A stretch of 64,000 nt of DNA from JBBQYD01 sp942493075 (GTDB lineage Bacteria; Verrucomicrobiota; Verrucomicrobiia; Limisphaerales; UBA8199). The position numbers were made by a program, and so were the translations under genes. Of the stretch, positions 37,829 through 46,091 are shown one piece after another. How positions within the stretch are numbered: the stretch's first letter is position 1; every line of letters starts with the position of its first letter. A model generated the notes under the pieces. That model made no database searches, was not told the origin of the DNA, and saw only the letters and a program-made list of their open reading frames with translations. The stretch lies in assembly GCA_942493075.1 (NCBI GenBank), contig OW818681.1, positions 3,596,001 through 3,660,000 of the forward strand. The letters run 5' to 3'.

Positions 37829-38916
37829 CGGAACTCCTGAACAGTATTCACCAGGCTGGCGATGCATTCCAGCTTCGCGCCCGGCGGGACCCCATGCCCC
37901 AGGTTGAATATATGCCCGTTTAGCCCTTTCATCTCCTGCAAAATCCGTTTTGCATCGGCAGCGGTTGCTTCGGGCGTGGTTGTCAGCAGGAACGGATCAA
38001 GGTTCCCCTGCACACCGATATGGCTGGGAAGGCGTCTCCGAACCTCAGCCAGCCTCGCATTCCAATCAACACCGAGGATCTGCGCCCCCATGCCCTGTAG
38101 TTCAGTCCAATTTCCATGGGTTCCTTTGGCAAACACAATAACCGGGACCTTCTGGCCCAAACCGCGGATGATTTCCCGAATCCAGCGACCGGAAGCGGCC
38201 TCCCAGGACGCGTCACTCAAACCACCCGCGAGGCTATCAAAAATCTGCACCGCCTCGGCACCCGCCTCGACCTGCATGCGCAAATAGCCCGTAATGGCAG
38301 TGGTCAACTTTTCCATCAAACGGTTGTAAAGTTCCGGCTCGGAATAGAACAAAGCCTTTGCCTTCGAATACTCCTTTACACCGCCGCCTTCCACCATGAA
38401 ATTGGCCAGCGTCCAGGGCGAGCCTGAGAAACCTATCAAAGCAGTCCTGCCTGCTAGCTCATGCTTGATCAATTTCAAGGCCTCAGCTACGTAGTTCAAT
38501 CGTGCATTGACTGCTCCTGTGTCCAATCGGTCCACGTCAGCAGCGGTTTTCAGGATAAACTCCATTTCAATACCGCCCTTTTCACGGAATTGGTAGTTCT
38601 GACCCAGACCTTCACAAACCACAAGAATATCGCTGAAAAGAATCGCTGCATCGAAGCCGAACCGGCGAATCGGCTGGAGAGTCACCTCTGTGGCAAGTTC
38701 TGGGTTCTGAACCAGTTCCAAAAAGGTGTATTTCTCCTTCAACGCTCGGTACTCTGGCAATGCTCGCCCAGCTTGCCGCATCAGCCATATAGGGGGACGA
38801 TCCACTGGCTCGCAATGGCAGGCTTTCAAAAATCGATCACGATTGGTCAGGCTAACGGCAGAACTGAGTGGCCGCACTTGCGCGGAAGAGGGGGCAGGAT
38901 TGGTAATTGTGCTCAT
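37825..38916 (-). CDS. hemE: Uroporphyrinogen decarboxylase
   Basis: HemE converts uroporphyrinogen III to coproporphyrinogen III by four decarboxylations. The family N-motif RPPIWLMRQAGRALPEYR is present, with the conserved Arg and Asp (FSDILV) used for substrate binding. GFSGSPWTLA and NLGHGVPPGA near the C-terminus also match. The ATG at 38916 is used; a TTG one codon earlier is less likely. It gives 363 aa, slightly longer than usual because of a ~25-residue N-terminal tail. It is the first gene of the heme operon, so the promoter should lie in the 146 bp before it. Confidence 0.95.
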   Translation of the reverse strand: MSTITNPAPSSAQVRPLSSAVSLTNRDRFLKACHCEPVDRPPIWLMRQAGRALPEYRALKEKYTFLELVQNPELATEVTLQPIRRFGFDAAILFSDILVVCEGLGQNYQFREKGGIEMEFILKTAADVDRLDTGAVNARLNYVAEALKLIKHELAGRTALIGFSGSPWTLANFMVEGGGVKEYSKAKALFYSEPELYNRLMEKLTTAITGYLRMQVEAGAEAVQIFDSLAGGLSDASWEAASGRWIREIIRGLGQKVPVIVFAKGTHGNWTELQGMGAQILGVDWNARLAEVRRRLPSHIGVQGNLDPFLLTTTPEATAADAKRILQEMKGLNGHIFNLGHGVPPGAKLECIASLVNTVQEFR

Positions 38917-39065
38917 CAAATCGTCGTATCCTCACCATAGGCCCCCTAGAGGCGGGGCGGGTTTATCCAAGCTGCCTTAGAATAGCAGAGGGTTACGACT
39001 CCGGCAACGCTTTTGCTTTATTTGCTAAACGTAGAGCAATCTTTGTTAAGCTCTATTGCTTTCGC

Positions 39066-39644
39066 CTATCCGAACCACTCCGGTTCGTTACCAGGCCGCC
39101 ATTTGATATTACACCCGATGCTTGGCTTCTGACGATGATCTACCGGCTGCCCCGATAGCATGGCATCCAAGGCAGAACGCAGATCCTTTCCTGTAGACGG
39201 CAAATTGTTACCTGGTCGGCTGTCATCAAATTGGCCCCTATACACCAGCTTCTGATCGCGTTCGAAAACGTAAAAGTCTGGGGTACAGGCCGCTTTATAC
39301 GCCTTAGCTACGGTCTGGGTCTGATCGTAAAGATAGGGGAAGGTGTACTCAGCGCGTCGGGCTTCTTCCGCCATTCGTTCAGGACTGTCAGCAGGATACT
39401 GCACTGCGTCGTTTGAACTGATAGCGACGAAAGCCATTCCTCGGGCCTGGTATTCCTTCGCTATTTGCACAAACGCCTGCTGTAAGTGCTTTACGTATGG
39501 GCAGTGATTGCAGATAAAGGCAACTACCAGGCCTGAAGCACCTCGAAAGTCGGCCAGGCGCACCTGTTTGCCCTGTGTATCAGGCAACTCGAAATCCGGG
39601 GCACCCGTGCCCAAAGGCAACATAGTAGAATTGACGGCAACCAT
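39066..39644 (-). CDS. Thioredoxin-like redoxin family protein
   Basis: This 192-aa protein has an AhpC/TSA-redoxin fold. APDFELPDTQGKQVRLADFR is followed by the active-site strand VVAFICNHCPYVKH, whose CNHC pair corresponds to the thioredoxin CxxC. The ACTPDFYVF block carries the cis-Pro. Such proteins are cytoplasmic thiol oxidoreductases or peroxidase relatives of unknown substrate. The ATG at 39644 is preferred to a TTG at 39653. It lies upstream of hemE on the same strand with a 146-bp gap, so co-transcription is uncertain. Confidence 0.88.
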   Translation of the reverse strand: MVAVNSTMLPLGTGAPDFELPDTQGKQVRLADFRGASGLVVAFICNHCPYVKHLQQAFVQIAKEYQARGMAFVAISSNDAVQYPADSPERMAEEARRAEYTFPYLYDQTQTVAKAYKAACTPDFYVFERDQKLVYRGQFDDSRPGNNLPSTGKDLRSALDAMLSGQPVDHRQKPSIGCNIKWRPGNEPEWFG

Positions 39645-39691
39645 GACGAGCAATTTGTCGCCGATTCGCAGTGTTGTCTAATGGAATTGGA

Positions 39692-40192
39692 TCAGGACAC
39701 CGTGTCCGCCTTGTCGTTTTCATTGGCGATTCGCTCACGGACGGCGGCGAAGTTCCCCTGCTCACAGCACGCTACAAAGCCTTCAGTGACACATTTGAGT
39801 TCTTCCCAGCGGGCGCGGATCTGTTTGGATTCTTTGTCAGAGATGTGATTATCCGCGGCGGCGGTCGCCACCACCGCCAGCAGATCCGCAAATTCCTGCA
39901 CGATCTGGTTGGTCGCTGGTATCAGGAATGCGGGGTGAGGGATGTTGGTCTTTGGGTTTCGGATGAAGAAACCACCGGCCCTTTGGCAGATCCATTGCAC
40001 GAGTCTCTCGTCTTTGGTGCAGTGGAGAAGGGCCTCTACGCGATCCAGCGGGTTAGTGCTTCCGCTGCCGGCTGCCTGGTCAGGTGGCTCGGCCCACTTG
40101 TAGATCATGGACAGAGAAAGGCCCAAATCGGCCGCGACCTGCTTTGGACTGCACTCCTGAAAAATTTCCCGCAACAGTTCGTGTGATTGCAT
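39692..40192 (-). CDS. Small HTH protein, CII/YdaS-like N-terminus
   Basis: The N-terminus (MQSHELLREIFQECSPKQVA followed by ADLGLSLSMIYKWAE) is a helix-turn-helix of the kind found in phage CII or Cro-like regulators. The C-terminal ~110 residues are helical and not recognised; they contain two Cys-x(2-3)-Cys-like pairs. I know similar hypothetical proteins only from Verrucomicrobia and cannot name a role. The ATG at 40192 gives 166 aa; a TTG at 40210 would add six residues. An 11-bp inverted repeat pair lies just upstream and may be its operator. Confidence 0.6.
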   Translation of the reverse strand: MQSHELLREIFQECSPKQVAADLGLSLSMIYKWAEPPDQAAGSGSTNPLDRVEALLHCTKDERLVQWICQRAGGFFIRNPKTNIPHPAFLIPATNQIVQEFADLLAVVATAAADNHISDKESKQIRARWEELKCVTEGFVACCEQGNFAAVRERIANENDKADTVS

Positions 40193-40216
40193 TGAAGGGA
40201 GTTTGACCAAAGCCGC

Positions 40217-40302
40217 CCGTTTGGCAAGCTCACGTTCGTAGAAACAGAAGATTAAGACAGTCCAGGCAGTCCCGAGTTCGCCAGATCAACATTGCCAAAC
40301 GG
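40217..40302. repeat. Long-spaced 11-bp inverted repeat between the HTH gene and trmB
   Basis: CCGTTTGGCAA at 40217-40227 and its exact reverse complement TTGCCAAACGG at 40292-40302 are 64 nt apart. Each arm contains the near-palindrome TTG(G/C)CAA, so they could be two operator sites in opposite orientation in the divergent promoter region. Confidence 0.5.
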
Positions 40303-40326
40303 CTCGACCTCAGTCATAGGAATGCG

Positions 40327-40935
40327 GTGCAAAATGCCGGTCAATCCGAATCCTTAATCTACCAACTCCGGTCGATAGTGGAACCGTTGGATCTTGGGAA
40401 CATGTTTCCCGTGGCCCAACCGCTTGATCTTGAGCTTGGAAGCGGGGACGGGTCATTCCTTAGGGACTATGCAGCGCTCCATCCCGAACGGAATTTCGTG
40501 GGGATTGAACGGTTGTTGGGAAGGCTCCGAAAGCTCGATCGCAAAGGCCGCCGTGTCGGTTTAAGAAACCTGCGCGTCATTCGAATAGAATCGAGTTACC
40601 TGCTGGAATTTCTCCTGCCGCCCGAACAGGTAGATACGCTGCATATCTATTTTCCCGATCCTTGGCCCAAGCGGAAGCATGCCCGGCACCGGCTAATCGG
40701 GGAACGGTTTCCCACATTGGCAAAACGGGTCCTAAAGCCTGGTGGCGTGGTTTACTTCAGGACCGACGATGTTCCCTATTTTGATCAGATGCAGATGGTG
40801 TTTGCAGCGGCCAAGGATTTCGCCCCGATCGCCACCCCCACCGAATTAAGCGTGATACTGACTGACTTCGAACGGGAGTTTCATGCACGGGGAATACCGA
40901 CACAATCTGCCGCGTATCAGAAAATCCAAGGCTAG
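40327..40935 (+). CDS. trmB: tRNA (guanine-N7-)-methyltransferase
   Basis: TrmB methylates G46 in the tRNA variable loop using SAM. The SAM motif LDLELGSGDGSF is at ~32-43 and the family signature YFPDPWPKRKHARHRL follows at mid-protein, with TDFEREFHARG near the end. The GTG at 40327 gives 202 aa, slightly shorter than usual. No in-frame ATG lies upstream near enough, so GTG is the likely start. It overlaps the next gene tail-to-tail by 4 nt. Confidence 0.92.
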   Translation: MQNAGQSESLIYQLRSIVEPLDLGNMFPVAQPLDLELGSGDGSFLRDYAALHPERNFVGIERLLGRLRKLDRKGRRVGLRNLRVIRIESSYLLEFLLPPEQVDTLHIYFPDPWPKRKHARHRLIGERFPTLAKRVLKPGGVVYFRTDDVPYFDQMQMVFAAAKDFAPIATPTELSVILTDFEREFHARGIPTQSAAYQKIQG

Positions 40936-41363
40936 ATATCGATAACGGGGCCATTACCTCCTGCTGGGGGACGGGGTGCTGGCTTCCGTGGCTCGCTTGG
41001 CCGCTTTGTGGACTTGTTGCCGGTCACTACGTTCAGAAACAGGCTAACCAGGGAAATAATTATCGCACCCAGGAAGGCTGAACCGAAGCTCTCGACATGG
41101 AAGTGTGAGCCAAGGATGAGACCGACCAGGTAGAGCACCAACGCGTTGATCACGAGGGTGAAGAGACCCAGCGTTACCAGGAGCAAAGGCAGGGCGAAGA
41201 ACATCAGGATGGGCCGAATGATCGCGTTTAATATTCCCAGGACGAGGGCCGCGACAAAAGGTGTCCAAAGGCTGTCGTCTTTAAACTTCAGCCCGGGGAC
41301 GGTGTACACCGCCACCAGGACGGCACACGTATTGATTAACCAGGTTGTAAGAAATCTCTTCAC
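40932..41363 (-). CDS. Phage holin family 4 (DUF360-type) membrane protein
   Basis: This 143-aa protein has four predicted membrane segments and the family features FLTTWLINTCAVLVAVY, ALVLGILNAIIRPIL and GLFTLVINALVLYL. These belong to PF04020, called holin-like but widespread in bacterial chromosomes with unknown function. The C-terminal tail is basic and Pro-rich. The start is a GTG. It converges with trmB with a 4-nt overlap, so no terminator fits between them. Confidence 0.85.
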   Translation of the reverse strand: MKRFLTTWLINTCAVLVAVYTVPGLKFKDDSLWTPFVAALVLGILNAIIRPILMFFALPLLLVTLGLFTLVINALVLYLVGLILGSHFHVESFGSAFLGAIIISLVSLFLNVVTGNKSTKRPSEPRKPAPRPPAGGNGPVIDI

Positions 41364-41437
41364 ACTCCAGAAACCTCGTTTTCAGCATGAATCACAAGGC
41401 CAAGCCTGACAAGCAGGAACCCTACCCTGCTACTGCC

Positions 41438-42388
41438 TCACCCTGCACCAGAAATGCCCAGCCAATGCATACCGGCGCGAATCCACAACGGGATCGTCAT
41501 CAATCCAAAGATCGAGGTACCTAGAACAACTCGAAGCGCAGTAGCCGGATCACCGCCGTATTGCTTCGCCATCACCACGGGGAACACCGCAGCAGGCATA
41601 GCTGCCTCCAGGATCATCACCTGCTTGAGCTCAGGAGTAGCCGGAATGACCACGGCCAGCAGGAGAAACCCCAATGGTAAGATTCCTAACCGGAGCAAAC
41701 AGGCGCCGCCTATGACTGGAAAACTGCGTTGCGAAGTAAACTCGGGAAGGAAATCGGCGACCACGGCGCCAATGAGAAGCAGTGCCATTGGAATTGCGCA
41801 TTGCCCCAGCCAATGAATGCCAGTCAGCAAAGCCGGAGGTGCCAGATGGAAAGCCCCAGTCCAGTTCAAGACCAACGCCGCCACAATGGCGATCAAAGGG
41901 GCGTTCACCAACCTTCTCCAGTATGGGGTAGTATCCTGGGAGGACTGGTGGCGGCCCAGCAGCATAACACCCAACGTCCACATGGCCAGTTCCACCCCCA
42001 CGTTATGCAGGAACAGGACGCCAACCGTTGAACCTCCAGGGAACAGGAGCATCGCCAACGGCAGCGGGATATAGCTGTAATTATAAATCCCGGTGGTTAC
42101 GGCAAACGTGTGCCGGCTTCTTCTCTCCATCCCAAAGCATCGCCCTCCAAAGTTGGCCAGGATCATCCCAAAGGCGACGGTGCCAAATCCAATCAATGGC
42201 GCCAGCACCAGGTTGCTCGCCTTGCTCAGAGCGGGGTTGCCCAGGGCGGCATCGAGCACCAGGCAGGGAAAGAGCACATTGATGTTAACTCTCAGCAGGC
42301 TCCGGTCCGCTTCTTCGGTCAGCCATTGGAAACGCCTTAGCAATAACCCGAGCACAATGATCCCGAAAACAGGGATCACCGCGTTCAT
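41438..42388 (-). CDS. AEC family transporter (auxin efflux carrier type)
   Basis: This 316-aa inner-membrane protein has about ten membrane segments. It starts MNAVIPVFGIIVLGLLLRR, the classic AEC opening, with N-V-L-F-P-C-L-V in the first half and EAAMPAAVFPVVMAKQYGG in the second, where the substrate cavity lies. Bacterial members export or import small carboxylates such as malate or malonate; the substrate here is unknown. The ATG at 42388 is chosen over a longer frame because of this conserved opening. It is divergent from batD. Confidence 0.88.
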   Translation of the reverse strand: MNAVIPVFGIIVLGLLLRRFQWLTEEADRSLLRVNINVLFPCLVLDAALGNPALSKASNLVLAPLIGFGTVAFGMILANFGGRCFGMERRSRHTFAVTTGIYNYSYIPLPLAMLLFPGGSTVGVLFLHNVGVELAMWTLGVMLLGRHQSSQDTTPYWRRLVNAPLIAIVAALVLNWTGAFHLAPPALLTGIHWLGQCAIPMALLLIGAVVADFLPEFTSQRSFPVIGGACLLRLGILPLGFLLLAVVIPATPELKQVMILEAAMPAAVFPVVMAKQYGGDPATALRVVLGTSIFGLMTIPLWIRAGMHWLGISGAG

Positions 42389-42569
42389 CACTATAAGTGT
42401 TTCGTTCACAGATCTGAAAATGGCCTTTTTTGAGCACCACAGGCCTGCGCGCAATCTAAGCTCCCGGAGACGGCTGACGAGCAAAAAGGACAGCCCTCAG
42501 CCTGGAAACTGGGAAACTGGCTCGAAGACTTGCGTCTGAGCCCGTCCGTGGCAACAATCGTGGTTTGCA

Positions 42570-44393
42570 ATGCGAAAGCTGACATTGAGTGGTAATCGCA
42601 GTGGTGTGCTTTTGACCCCGCCTTGGGCTTGGGTCTGCCTGTGCTTTATTGCCATGGTGCTATTAACAGGGGGCACCCAGGCAGCCAGTCTGCAGGCAAC
42701 GCTGGATCGCAACCAGGTGCAGGTGGGCGAAACTGTAACCTTAACTCTGAGTTTTGAGGACGGCCAACCGGCAGAACTACCACCGATTCCCCAGGTCCCG
42801 AACCTCCAAATCGCTTCTGCTGGAACGTCCCGCAATGTCAGCATTATCAACGGCAGAATGCGTTCTTCGCTAAATTGGAGCCTTGAAGTAACGCCTTTGC
42901 AGCCGGGCGATTACACAATTCCGCCTTTTGAGGCCGTAGTTGATGGGCAGCGGTTGACATCCCCTGCCCTGAAGCTAAAGGCAGATCGGCAAGCCAATAC
43001 AGCCTCTGGAGACGTCGCCGCGCTGATGCGCATTGTCTTGCCAAAGACGGAGTCCTTCGCTGGAGAAGCACTCACGGTTGAACTTCAAGTTTTTGTCAGA
43101 GATGGTGTGGCCAACGCGGAGAATATCCTGAATTATTTCGAAAACCTGGGGGGGACACCACTGAAAGCCGAAGGCTTCTCGGTTATTCGGACTGCTCAAA
43201 CGGGCCGACGACGGGCCCAGGCAGGTCAGGTTCAATATATTGCGACCGGAATCACAACATCCCTGGTGCCGGTGCGTCCAGGTGCTGTAAAAATCGAAGC
43301 TAATCCCGTGGAATTGGTGATTCAGACTCCCGCCAACAACAGACGCCGTCGTGATCCCTTCGATCCGTTTGGAATGTTTCAGTCCTATGAGCAACGAAAG
43401 ATGTTACTCACCGCTGAACCACAGGTCATGCAGATCCTCCCACTTCCTGCTGCAAAATCGGGGGCGGATTTTACGGGAGGAATCGGGCAGTTTTCCATGC
43501 GAATGACGGCGACCCCAACCAATGTGGCGGCCGGGGACCCTGTGACACTAAAGATCGAGATTTCTGGGAAAGGAGCCCTGGAAAGCTTGAGTCTCCCCGC
43601 GTTAAACTGGAATGGATTCAAGTTCTACCCACCCACATCAAAAGTTGAATTCACTGACCAACTCGGAATCCAAGGCACGAAGTCGTTCGAGCAGGTCGTA
43701 GTCCCTCAGAACTCTGAGATCCAGAGCATCCCTGGGCTGAGCTTGACGTATTTCAATCCTGAGCAAAAGGCTTTCCTACCGCTCAAGCACTCCGCGATTC
43801 CTATCGTAGTGCGTCCCGCGAGCAGCCGTAATATCCCCCTGCCTCAATCAAATTCAGAAGCCGAGGATCGGCCTCCTGCCCGGGATATTGTGCACATCAA
43901 ACAGCGGCCTGGAACGCTTGCGCAGATCGGCCAGCCTCTATTGGTTCGACCCTCGTTCATGGTCATTACGGTGTTTCCAATCCTGGCATGGGCGTCCGTG
44001 TGCCTTTGGCGGCGCAGAGCCGATTACCTGGAAAACAATCCTCGTGTCCGCCGTCAACGGCAAGCAGACCGTGTTGTGAGAGAAGGGTTGGATGAGCTAA
44101 ACGGCCTGGCGGCCAGGAACGAGCCACAAGCGTTTTTCGCCACGGTGTTTCGTTTGTTACAGGAGCAATTGGGTGAACGTTTGGATCTACCCGCTGCTTC
44201 AATCACAGAGGCCGTGCTGGATGAACACCTCAGGCCTAAAGGCGTTCCAGGCACGACGATCACCGCGGCGCAGGAGCTCTTTAACCTCTGCAACGTGGCC
44301 CGATACGCCCCCGTTTCCGGATCCCAGGAACTCTCCGCCCTTATTCCCAAGGTAAGATCGAGCCTGGAGCAGTTGCGTGCCTTAAAAATCTGA
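42570..44393 (+). CDS. batD: BatD-like membrane protein
   Basis: This 607-aa protein has a signal peptide (~1-38), periplasmic beta-sandwich domains with TLDRNQVQVGETVTLTLSFE (~42-61), and one C-terminal membrane segment (~465-485). A cytoplasmic helical tail of ~115 residues follows. This is the BatD (oxygen tolerance) layout. BatD belongs to the aerotolerance operon with MoxR ATPase, DUF58 and VWA proteins (BatA/B), but none of those is adjacent. It overlaps no gene and is 2 bp from the next gene, a BatE-like protein. Confidence 0.87.
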   Translation: MRKLTLSGNRSGVLLTPPWAWVCLCFIAMVLLTGGTQAASLQATLDRNQVQVGETVTLTLSFEDGQPAELPPIPQVPNLQIASAGTSRNVSIINGRMRSSLNWSLEVTPLQPGDYTIPPFEAVVDGQRLTSPALKLKADRQANTASGDVAALMRIVLPKTESFAGEALTVELQVFVRDGVANAENILNYFENLGGTPLKAEGFSVIRTAQTGRRRAQAGQVQYIATGITTSLVPVRPGAVKIEANPVELVIQTPANNRRRRDPFDPFGMFQSYEQRKMLLTAEPQVMQILPLPAAKSGADFTGGIGQFSMRMTATPTNVAAGDPVTLKIEISGKGALESLSLPALNWNGFKFYPPTSKVEFTDQLGIQGTKSFEQVVVPQNSEIQSIPGLSLTYFNPEQKAFLPLKHSAIPIVVRPASSRNIPLPQSNSEAEDRPPARDIVHIKQRPGTLAQIGQPLLVRPSFMVITVFPILAWASVCLWRRRADYLENNPRVRRQRQADRVVREGLDELNGLAARNEPQAFFATVFRLLQEQLGERLDLPAASITEAVLDEHLRPKGVPGTTITAAQELFNLCNVARYAPVSGSQELSALIPKVRSSLEQLRALKI

Positions 44394-44395
44394 CT

Positions 44396-45127
44396 ATGGT
44401 TCGAGCATTTAGCACTCTCTTGTTATTTTGTCTCACCTGCTTGCACGCCGCTCAGGCGACTACTGAGCAGTTCGACGCTGCAAACAAGCTCTATGAGACG
44501 GGCAAATACACAGAGGCAGCAGACGCCTATAAGCGGTTGATCGCAGGAGGCCAGACAAGCCCGGCCATTTTCTTCAATTTAGGAAATGCGTGTTTCCGAT
44601 CAGGCAACACCGGCGAGGCGGTCCTTGCGTACCGGAAGGCACAAGAACTCACCCCCCGTGATCCTGACGTTCGGGCCAATTTAAGTTTTGCGCGCGAACA
44701 GGTCCGAGGCCCCCGTTGGGAAGCCTCACGTTGGGAGCGTTTCCTAAATAGACTGTCCCTGAATGAATGGACGGTGATGGCTTGCGGAGCTCTCTGGCTC
44801 TTGTTCACCTTGCTTATCCTCACAAAGTGCAAAGAGTCGTTGAAACCCGTACTCCGCACCTGGACATGGGTTGCTGCAGGCGCAGTGCTCCTGCTTTTTG
44901 TATTGGTGGCCACGAGCTGGCACATTCATAGAGGCCGCATCGTGGCAGTGGTTGTCGCCGAGGAAACGCCCGTGCGAAACGGCCCTCTCGAGGAGTCGCA
45001 GACCGCGTTCACTGTTGGGGATGGAGCCGAACTTCTCGTGGCTGATCGCAAAGACAAGTGGGTTATGGTCTCGGCCGGAGCGGGGCGTGCTGGGTGGGTG
45101 CCAGCCAGTGCTCTGCGCTTCAACTGA
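44396..45127 (+). CDS. batE: BatE-like protein: TPR, two membrane segments, SH3
   Basis: This 243-aa protein has a signal peptide (~1-21) and TPR repeats (~25-105, with NKLYETGKYTEAADAYKRLI and FFNLGNACFRSGNTGEAVLA). Two membrane segments (~128-148, 160-180) and a C-terminal bacterial SH3 domain (~185-240, ending GRAGWVPASALRF) follow. The order matches BatE of the Bat operon, where it is thought to scaffold BatD and the VWA proteins at the membrane. It follows batD by 2 bp and ends directly against the convergent tcdA stop. Confidence 0.83.
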   Translation: MVRAFSTLLLFCLTCLHAAQATTEQFDAANKLYETGKYTEAADAYKRLIAGGQTSPAIFFNLGNACFRSGNTGEAVLAYRKAQELTPRDPDVRANLSFAREQVRGPRWEASRWERFLNRLSLNEWTVMACGALWLLFTLLILTKCKESLKPVLRTWTWVAAGAVLLLFVLVATSWHIHRGRIVAVVVAEETPVRNGPLEESQTAFTVGDGAELLVADRKDKWVMVSAGAGRAGWVPASALRFN

Positions 45128-45979
45128 TTAAATGCCCTGTTGAGGCGAAGTCGCTGGAATCGGTTCGACCTGCCGATGTGGGATGATCTCCGGGCAAGCG
45201 TTTTTAGGCTCGTCAGCAACCAAGGCAGCAACAATTTTGGAGGCCGCGACCAAACCGAAGGTGCCGGTCACAAAACTTGCGGTTCCGAAGCCACTCCGGC
45301 AGTCCAATCTCAAGTCGGAGGCTGACGCTCGATCAGTACAGACAGAACCCTCCGCAGTCGGGAATAAGGGCTGTTCTCTGGATATCACACAGGTAACTCC
45401 AAAGGGTTTCTCGCCTCTTGGAAACCCATGGTCTTTCCGAAGGGTTTTGCGGACAATTTGGAGCAGCCGATCATGGGAGGAGAACGCGAGGTCTTCAGTT
45501 GTTACGGCGGTGGGATCACGCCGCCCGCCCGCTCCGCCCGAAACCAGGACCGGGGTTCCAACGTCGCGGCAGGTAGCGATCAGAAGAGCCTTCAATGAGG
45601 GATTGTCGATCGCATCCAGCACGAAATCGTATTCTGTGGTGATCAGATCTCGGGCGTTGGAGTTTACAAAGAAGCATTGCCTGGGCCGGACCTGGCACTC
45701 GGGATTAATGGCCTGGACGCGATTGGCGAGAACATCGACTTTGGGCTGACCGAACGTCCCGTTCAACGCAGGCAACTGCCGATTGACGTTGCTGATGCAA
45801 ACATCGTCGAGATCCACAAGTGTGAGCTGGCCAACGGCGCTCCGTGCCAGCGCTTCGACTGCCCACGACCCCACCCCGCCAACGCCCACTACACACACGT
45901 GGGATCTGCGCAGCCTTTCCAGACCCACAAGCCCATACAACCTGCCTATTCCACTAAACCGGCGTTCAAACCCGCTCAT
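45128..45979 (-). CDS. tcdA: tRNA threonylcarbamoyladenosine dehydratase
   Basis: TcdA is an E1-like ThiF-family enzyme that uses ATP to cyclise t6A37 to ct6A in tRNAs reading ANN codons. The 283-aa product has the ATP motif VVGVGGVGSWAVEALAR, LVDLDDVCISNVNRQ with the catalytic Arg, and FVLDAIDNPSLKALLI. LYGLVGLERLRRS at the N-terminus is typical of TcdA and not of MoeB or ThiF. The ATG at 45979 is preferred; the longer frame to 46015 has no family similarity. It converges on batE with no gap. Confidence 0.9.
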   Translation of the reverse strand: MSGFERRFSGIGRLYGLVGLERLRRSHVCVVGVGGVGSWAVEALARSAVGQLTLVDLDDVCISNVNRQLPALNGTFGQPKVDVLANRVQAINPECQVRPRQCFFVNSNARDLITTEYDFVLDAIDNPSLKALLIATCRDVGTPVLVSGGAGGRRDPTAVTTEDLAFSSHDRLLQIVRKTLRKDHGFPRGEKPFGVTCVISREQPLFPTAEGSVCTDRASASDLRLDCRSGFGTASFVTGTFGLVAASKIVAALVADEPKNACPEIIPHRQVEPIPATSPQQGI

Positions 45980-46091
45980 CGGACATTGTATATAATTTCT
46001 GTAGCTTTCTGCCAAGTCTCAGGAATACTGTCGTCACATCAAGCTGCACCTTCGACGCTCCCATTCAGACCAAGCCTGCAATCCCTTTAGC

